Positions 56,318 to 64,000 of a DNA stretch of 64,000 bases are shown here, piece by piece (position 1 is the stretch's first letter; every line of letters starts with the position of its first letter). The translations under genes and the position numbers were made by a program. The notes under the pieces are model-generated. The model did not search any database and was not told the origin of the DNA. It saw only the letters and a list, made by a program, of their open reading frames with translations. Source of the DNA: Malus domestica (taxonomy: Eukaryota; Streptophyta; Magnoliopsida; Rosales; Rosaceae); assembly GCF_042453785.1 (NCBI RefSeq), contig NC_091665.1, positions 6,087,501 to 6,151,500 on the forward strand, written 5' to 3'.

Positions 56318-57299
56318 TCAATATATATATTTGTTTCATACATCGCACAATTAAATTGTTATGTGAAATATGTGAGTCAAAGTATCAAATTAAATTAGAA
56401 GCAAATATGAGTTTCCTAAACCCTAATGGATTTTTGAAAAAAAGGGCATTGGGCATGGTGCGGCACACCCACCGTTCCATCATTGTGCAAATAGAAACCA
56501 GGCTTCAGCCTGGAGTCAATTTGACGGGCCTGAAGCTCTCAGCCTATTTGTACCTTGATCCATGGCCTGCTGTTTTTTCTTGAACCAAACCAAGCCTCGG
56601 CTTGGGTTCCATGCAGCCTAGGCCTGCCACCTTCATTCAATCTAGCCCAGTTGGCTCAGTTTTCTGCCACGACCCGTGTATTTCACGTAGCCCACATGGT
56701 TAGGCTTGGTCCCTGCAGCCAACCCATGCGGCTGGGATTAGCTCTTGTGCGCCCAAAACCCATGGCCAGCTTGCGCTGGACCTCACCCGTTCCCCCCTTG
56801 GGCCCATATTTGAAACCCAGCTACGGCTGGGATTTCACCTCACCCCCGTGACCTGAAGTTCACACTCAAGGCCCTTTTTAGGCCCTGCCTTTTCTACTTA
56901 AGGCACCCAACATGTGCCCCTTACCCACGACACCTAGCCCAAATTATTTTGGGGCTATACTTTCGATCCAATAATATTATTTTGCTTCTACAATCGACCC
57001 TGTATGACCCGATTTATTGAATTAATTAAAAGTGACAAGCAATCCATTAATCTGATAATGAATCCAAAATTATTGACCTGAAGATCACTTTTGGACTTTA
57101 ATGATTCAATAATTTATTTTTATACTTTAATTGTTGACTTACTTTCGTAGTCCCGAACCACTCACACTTGAGTTCCCGAAGAACCTCAAATCCACTACAC
57201 TTAGTTGTATATTGCATTCTGTGTTCTTGCAGGAATCTCTCTTTTATGAACTAAATGTTCATAAATAAATTGAACTTGTAGTTTCAAATTTAGTGCCTT

Positions 57300-60200
57300 T
57301 GAAACCCGAAGTTTTCATAAATACACCCATGAAAACCATGTTTTAGAATTCGAATGTTCTAACTTTGATGCTTATGGATGATTCATTCTCATAGCACCAA
57401 TCACAATCTTGTTCCCTCCAATTTAGTGGATCGTCGAATTGTCACAAGTTCGATTTTCCTGATTTGGACATTTTCTAAGAGAAACCACTTTATGTGGGGT
57501 ACAAGACGTGAATCTCCACTTGACTATCAAGAAGCTGATAAGCCATTGAATCCAACAATGGCATGGAAGAGATGAATAAGCCTCCGCTATGATTTTCATT
57601 CGAAGACTTATACTCAAAGCATTACAAATGGAAATACCTCCCGATCAAGGATTCCATGGCTATTTGGCTCGCTCCTACGGATTGTCTAATCATAAAAGAC
57701 ATTGCCTGAAGCACACCATGATTACGTCCATGAATGAGTACAATTCTGAAGTTTATAAATCCGATCGAATTTTGACTGGAGAATACTTTTCTCGTCTTTC
57801 CTTACTTCTAACTTGCCCTTGAAGCAGCAGTATAGAAAGCGGAAGTTTACCAAATTCTCGGACCTAATTACTACCACAAACATATGGTAGAATTAGGGCT
57901 TGCCAAGGTGTGGCATCATGCCCGAAGTGTGATCCTTGGTACCTAAGACCTAAAACTTCAAGAATAAGGGATAATATTCCTGAACGTTAACCTTGTAGAA
58001 TCTATTTCCGTCTCGATGGAATAGACCATTGGTTATGCACCTGTTCGTGCCCCTACCAATGTTGTTAAGGAAATACCATTCTAGTAGTCAATACGTGAGA
58101 CTAATTTTGCTATACCAAACACTGTTGGAAGAGCAGAATTTTGACATGGATGGCCTTGTTGGCCGAATCCCCTTAAGTAAACCATTTACTTTATGAACAT
58201 TTTTCCATGGTCTTGGATTTACGTTTGGTGTATGATTTACTTATGGATAATCTTATTGATATTGTCTTTGAATATGAGTTAATTGAATCATGTTTCTTAA
58301 TACATGTGACCGATTCAATTAAAGGAAAACTAATGAAAATGACTTGAAAACTTTGAGTTTTAATGATAAGGACAAAATAAAGGGTAAAGTGAATAGTACC
58401 ATGATTGACTTTTTAGTGTAAAAATGTGGTTTTTCGTTAAAGTGAACAGTACCGGGTGTTTTCATTAAAGTTCCCTTCAATTAAACAAGTGATTAGATAG
58501 GAATGTGGGAAAGTTCGTTGTCTGGATGAATGCGTACTACGCACACTAACTTTACATCTAAATCACATCTTTAACAACGACTTGAGGTCTATCTAACCTG
58601 ATTAAGGCATACTCCTCGTTGTATGAATGGTACTGAATCACCATTTAAGGGACCTTAAATTCTCCCTGACGTTGAGTTTTTAAGGATATTCGAGATGACA
58701 ATGATCATAAATGAAATCACTAAAGAAAATAGAGTGAAATATCTTTGCACCACCTCCAAAAATGAGCCTGAAGCTTTGATTTGGGGCCAATGGGTTATCT
58801 CCCAACTGGGAACACACCACATGTGGCCGTCTAGAGTTGGGTGGTTGAACAGTTTACTTGTTTTGGTACAACTATTTGGGACACTTAGGTCGAACAATGA
58901 TGTTATGACGCATCCTTCTACAAGCACACTTTGTCAAGCCTGCTTATTAGGGAAATATATTTTCTATATCATCCCTCGCAAATATACAAAATCACCACTT
59001 TTTCACAGTGGATTCAAGGGAATATATGTGGACTAATCCAACCAAAATACGGACCATATAAATACTTATGGTTTTGGTCGATGAATCGACAAACTGGTCA
59101 CATGTTTGTCCACACACATTGCTGCTAAACCTCTTGGCCGATTAAGGGTTCACCACCCTACTTATCCCTTAAAGTCTGGGAGACTGGATAATGTCGGAAA
59201 GTTTACATTGACGTTTTTCGATAAAGTATTGCATGTATTTTGAGTTTATAATTGAACATTGAATTCCCATGTTCACCCCTAATAGCCTCGCCTAGTGATC
59301 ATAAAGCGCAATTTGAATGATCGCCCGAATTTTGGTAAACGTACCAAGTCTTCAATTTCTGCTTAGAGCTATGCAATCCTTGTATGCAGTTATGTTAGTC
59401 CGCCTTGAGGCTCATTGCCACCCAACCTATATGACGTTACAATTGGTTACTGCGTACGAACCTGACGATTTTCGTATTTACGCATTTGGGTGTGCATTCC
59501 ATGTGCCAAGTTATGCCGTCGCAACGTACCACCATGGGTTCTCAAAGAAGGATGTGTATCTTTTGTTGACCATGATTCTTCTTCATACTAGCTTTCTTCG
59601 AGCCCTTGCATGCGATCTCTTTACCGCTCATTTGCAGATTATCACTTTAATGAGATAGTCTTCCCGCCGTTAGGGGGAGATAAGAACGTCAACATTCTTG
59701 TAGAACATCGCGAATTTATGTGGATGTTGCCCACTATGTCTCATCTCGATCCCCATACTGCACAAGTGTGATAAGTAAGTACGATGAATTCTAAATTTTA
59801 GAATGTTGCTCTAGACACGTTCCTCTGATCTAGCTAAAGTGACGAGATCATATACTAGCTGCAAACATGCCTGCAAGGATAGACGTACTTAACGGACGTC
59901 GAGTCAACATCCCTAGAGGGTGTGCCACCCCTGTTGGACAGTTTAGATGCCCTTGTTGGATAGTTCGGTACACCGGTGGATAGCCAATCAATCTGTCCTG
60001 GCCTGGAGCACCACACATCATTCAGTTCGTAGGATTCATTTCCCTGGAAGAGGAAGACACGTCACAACAATGAATCTAAACTTGATCGCTGTCTCAAATC
60101 ATTTCCATCTCATGATATTAATTCGGATTTCTCCTGAGACTTAAAGTTCTTGGTCCAGTATACTAGTTTGGATGAGCTAAATGGAATTGAAATGAGATTA

Positions 60201-61700
60201 TCATCGATGATGTTTTCACTTATATGGTAGCTACCGACATAAATGAAAAGCGACGATATCAAACCATGTTCCGTTAATTAAGTGACAACGTAGAACTGAT
60301 TGGACAACTAAAGTTACAATCCAGGTCAAATTCCTTACCAAAGTGTGTATTGGACTTGTTCTCCCTACACTGCCCAAGATAACCCTGTTGTGTTACAAGT
60401 GGAAAAGGAAGCATTATGAGATGAATGAAATAGTATGATATGATGCACGTCTTATGGTGTAAGGTTTCTCTCAAAACGTCATATGATTGATAGCAGCATT
60501 ATGAAATGTGGTTAGTGTTTCTCCATGGGGATATAGATACGAAGATTTACATGTAAGTTCTCGAAGAATTACATGGACTGTTTCAAATAGTCCCAAAACC
60601 ACGGAACACCCTCTTAACTTGTTTGAGGCTTTCACTTACAATCCGACGGATGTGGTATACCCGTCTAAGTGATTATTTGATCAGTTAGGGATATGAATTA
60701 TGCCATTGCATGTTAAACTATGAAGTATTGTTCCAAATTGCTAGAGTTATAGTTTATGTCATTGACACGAATCTCACTAAGACTCCGGAAGAGCTTGAGA
60801 AAACTGCCTTGCACCTAAAGATGGAATTTAAGATGAAGGATCTTGGGCAAACTCGTTATGCTTTAACCCGAAGTTGAAGCATTATTCTGACGGTATTTTG
60901 GTCTACCAGTCAAACTACACCCTGAATGTGTTACCTTTGAGTATACCTATGATCGTCCATACGTTATATGCAAATGAGACCCTTGAAGAGGTTTTGGAAT
61001 CCGAAATTCCATATCTAAAGTTCAACTTTGCGCTTCGTTGTACTTAGCTCATTGTATTTAGACAGGACATCTCATTCATTGTTGATCTTAGTAAAGATGC
61101 AACACCGCGCTTACACGTAACCATTGAATTGGTATTAAAGACATACCCTGAGGGTACTACGAGGGTAAATCCCAACGCATCTCGAGTAGATCCATCCCCC
61201 TTGATCCTCGGAATGATGCTTGCCTTGTTTGTTATGCGGACACAGGTTACTTATCAAACCTGCACAAGGCAAAATCCCGAAATGGTTATGTCTTTACCAT
61301 TAGGGATATCACAATATCTTGGAGGTTCATGATATAATCTTTGTTGCGAAATCTTCGAATCAGTCCAAGACTCACCTTACTTCACTAAGCCACAAGTGAG
61401 ACATGGTTAGGAGTTCTTGTTGAGCATATTCGAAGTACTTGCTGTGTTTTCATCTATCATTGAGTCTAACGACGATCCATGAAGATTATGCCACATTTAT
61501 CAACCCGACCAAGCCATGATACATTAACGAAGTCAACACCAAGACATACGTCTACATCTACATCAGCAAAGCATCAGGAGATTGAAGTCATGCAAGCCGA
61601 TCCTAGACAACCTTGCCGACCTCTATATGATGTCACTATCGAAGTCAACCTTCCAGAAGCTTGTCCGAGGAATTGGTATGCCTAACTATTCATATGCAAT
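57300..61700 (+). pseudogene. decayed copia gag-pol
   Basis: Short copia-like pieces are spread over all three frames: a gag-like area (57580-57830), the pre-integrase CQACLLGK, the integrase C-terminal AFGCAFHVPSY, RT pieces FLHGDIDTKIYM and KMKDLGQTR, and an RNase H-side region with no intact motif. Many stops and frameshifts occur, so no protein can be produced. Confidence 0.7.
58324..58475. mobile_element. MULE-type MITE (family A), copy 3, with 10-bp target duplication
   Basis: 152 bp from GGAAAACTAATGAAAA to TTTTCATTAAAGTTCCC, imperfect inverted ends. TTCAATTAAA stands on both sides (58314-58323 and 58476-58485), a perfect 10-bp duplication, the size made by Mutator-like transposases. 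It is inserted in the dead copia element, so it is younger than that element. Confidence 0.9.
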
Positions 61701-62130
61701 GCTTGTAGTTCTCATTTGGAAGTTATGTCAAACTCAGGGGGAGTATCCAGAAGTATACTGACTTAATCTTAATGTACTTTTTTCCCTACGATTAGGAGCA
61801 TTTTTCCCATTGGGTTTTTGTTACCTAACTAGGTTTTAATAAGGCACCCATCCTGGGCTGATCATACCCTTGTGAGCTCTTCTACTTGCGTCCAAAATAC
61901 GTATAGTTTTGACTTAATGCAACTTCTCACGTTTCTCCTTAGACTATGGGGTTTTCCCTACCTTGGGTTTTACCATAGTGAGGTTTTGTGAGTTTTACTT
62001 TTTATGCATTCTTTCGTTGATCTGAGACTCGCATTCACTCATTGTGCCGACGACTTCATCAATTATACTTGCTTCATCACTGAAGACCTGATACGTCATT
62101 TACTTGAGTATTTAAACACTTAAGGGTGAG

Positions 62131-62399
62131 TGTTGCAGTTTTATTAGATTAGGAATGTGATTGTGTAAATCCAAGTATATCTTGGAACATCTCTTATATT
62201 CGTATTAGGAGTAGATTACCTATTAAATGTTGTAATCCTAAAGGGTAAGTAATTAACCTTCCCTACTACTATAAATAAAGGCACAATGGGGTGAATCAAA
62301 TACACCTCACAATTATGCATCTCTCTCTTCTCTCTACTATTGCCGCACCTTTCTTTCTCTATGGCCTCCATAATTGTTCAGTAAATTATGCCTACAACA
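62131..62399 (+). repeat. 3' LTR of the degenerate copia element
   Basis: TGTTGCAG...CCTACAACA, aligned over its whole length with 55670-55937, with point differences and one 1-base indel. The same TATA box (ACTATAAATAAAGG) is present. Confidence 0.9.
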
Positions 62400-64000
62400 A
62401 TCCCAACATTGTTAAGCAAATCAATCCCGATTCTAAACTAAACAATCCTACTAATTTATAATGGTTGGGTCCTCACCAGGGAGGACCCAATTTACTCACC
62501 AAACTGTTTGGGTTAATATTTGAACATTGAGATGCAAGAATAAAGAAGCCCAGAGATGCCAATTAAAAGAAGACTTACCCGAAGCCTAGCACCAGGCCTA
62601 TAGATAAATTGGTGCCTCCCTATTAATGCATAGACCATGTGTCTATGATTTAAATGTCAAGTGATGGAGACTAACTCACAATCAGCTAAAAAACGTTTTT
62701 TAGTGGCAATACAAGTAAAAAAATGATGAGTCACTACCTTCCAAATGCTTTCTGGCAAAAGCAAAGTCACAGTAGTAGGGCTAATTCACCTATAAAAGGA
62801 AGAAGAAGCCTTAAAGACAATGACACTCAACCAATCAAACAAACAAACATACAAACTATGCTCTCAAGCTAGATTTGCATCCAAAAGCTATAATTAGCCC
62901 AGATCTAAGATCTTTTTAGTAACAAGCTATCTCTTTTTTAGATTTCCTTAGAAAGCCTATCTTTCTCTAGTTTAAAAGCTCTATTACCTCCCTTAGTGGC
63001 GTAGTATCGTTTCTCTCATGTAAACCTGTTTACCATACATCCTTTTACAACATACAAACCTCTGTAAACTCAAAGATAAGTGGCTGCAAGAGGTTCAACC
63101 TTGACATACAAGGTGAAATCTTGCCCGACTTCCTTGTGTTTATACTTACATTTGTAGATCTATTACTTAATGCATTCTCCAGTATGTGTTCAAGTTATTT
63201 CCATCAGTTTTCCTACTTTAAGAACACCATTTGTAGTTGGATCTGGTTAGTTTAATGGATATGTCATTGTTAAAACCAACCCATAACCAACTGAATGGCT
63301 TAAAGCGCTTTGAACTCCCTTCATACGAACATACAAGACTATGAACTAAAAGTCCTTGGTCATAAGGCAAGAAAAAGAACTTAATGTGGACTTAACCCAT
63401 CCACGACAACCCTTTGATAACAAGAAGTCCGAATAACTTGGGGCGCAAGTAATCAACTAAAACACACTTGTTATACATCTGCTATACTGAGATAGCAGTG
63501 GCATGCCTAGCACTTAGTTAGTATTGATTGCGAGCCTCAAGGCCTACACCTAAGGCCCCACAAAAGCACCTTTTAGAACTAACTCTGTCATCTTCTTGTA
63601 GCACATGCACAAGCAAGAGCCCGACTATACATCCAAAGTGCCAATCCCTTGGGGAGCTGTGCTGAGGTGCCAATGACCATTCCCCACGGAAATTTTCGCA
63701 ACCAACATAGTTTTGGTATGCTCGGTGGGATTTCAAAGTCTTGTATGCCAAGAAGAAGAAGGAATGAGAAAAGCTTCAGGTGGAACACAGAATACGGGCT
63801 ACCCCAGTGTTTACCAAAACCAAGCATGACAAATCAACTAGAGGATTTTCCTTCCCTCCAAGGACTAGCTATTCTAGAAAGCCCGAGCTCATCCGAGAAG
63901 TCAGAAGGGAAGGTGACCAATGAAGACTTGCAAGCCACTATGATGTAAGTTCTGAATACTATGGAGAGTATCATTCTGGAAACCAGAAGAGAAGTAAGCA
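62400..64000. other. possible 5' part of another LTR retrotransposon, cut by the window end
   Basis: No intact gene. The stretch 62560-63640 has the look of an LTR/leader (CT-rich and repeat-poor). TTTTGGTATGCTCGGTGGGA at 63712 resembles the leader just after the primer site of Ty3/gypsy elements in related plants. It is followed by a frame (from about 63749, MPRRRRNEKSFRWNTEYG) open to about 63948 that could be a gag start. The evidence is weak, since no domain is recognised and the partner LTR would lie outside. Confidence 0.3.

Larger units (their letters stand above)
55670..62399 (+). mobile_element. degenerate Ty1/copia element with both LTRs (6.7 kb)
   Basis: LTRs at 55670-55937 and 62131-62399, about 20 differences by eye over 268 bases. 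Flanks ATTCC (left) and ATCCC (right) form a one-mismatch 5-bp target duplication. After the 5' LTR comes TGTTATCAGCACGC, a primer-site-like sequence. The interior has no long frame but keeps copia landmarks in order: CQACLLGK (about 58936), RIYAFGCAFHVPSY (about 59479), FLHGDIDTKIYM (about 60512), EFKMKDLGQTRY (about 60829) and a CAGGGGGAGTATCC tract at 61735. It is old, inactive and itself invaded by a MITE. Confidence 0.88.

Overview
This is nuclear DNA from a flowering plant. Genes have many small GT..AG introns and AT-rich intergenic DNA, and the transposable elements (Ty1/copia, L1-type LINE, hAT, PIF/Harbinger, Helitron, tRNA-derived SINE) are plant types. Several of the small repeat families look like those common in Rosaceae, tribe Maleae (apple/pear). 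That placement is inferred from familiarity and was not tested. Exon borders were read by eye from splice consensus and conserved protein motifs.

Host genes are few and mostly housekeeping: a small mitochondrial-looking protein (13539-14066, -), a small membrane protein (15833-16195, +), a nine-exon chloroplast DEAD-box helicase of the RH39 type (16516-22205, -), a three-exon hypoxanthine phosphoribosyltransferase (26962-28422, -), a four-exon MRNIP-like zinc protein (46215-47447, +) and a seven-exon poly(A)-binding protein (48015-51465, -). Pseudogene pieces include an RLP44-like LRR fragment split off by a hAT element and a fragment of unknown family at 26110-26515. There are no operons; the genes are independent units.

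Most of the rest is mobile DNA. 2644-9985: a minus-strand copia element missing its 5' end, with a LINE inserted in gag; a Helitron 3' terminus follows at 10053. 11322-13323: a hAT element with an imperfect 8-bp target duplication carrying a piece of a RING-type host gene. 14614-15134: a hAT MITE. Intron 5 of RH39 holds a foldback element with a SINE in its loop. 22531-23525: a 1-kb TIR element just upstream of RH39.

The centre (about 28.64-43.91 kb) is a nested block placed directly upstream of the HPRT gene. A Helitron-like element with a classic 3' hairpin and CTAG end contains (i) a complete-looking PIF/Harbinger transposon with both its transposase and its Myb/SANT-like partner gene, whose 5' intron has expanded into about 2.9 kb of TG-rich satellite; (ii) a young copia element with unusual TA...TA LTR ends and near-identical LTRs; and (iii) a captured U-box E3 ligase fragment. 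The right side holds a 2.7-kb solo LTR (52559-55244) and a degenerate copia element with both LTRs (55670-62399). The window ends in what may be the start of another LTR element.
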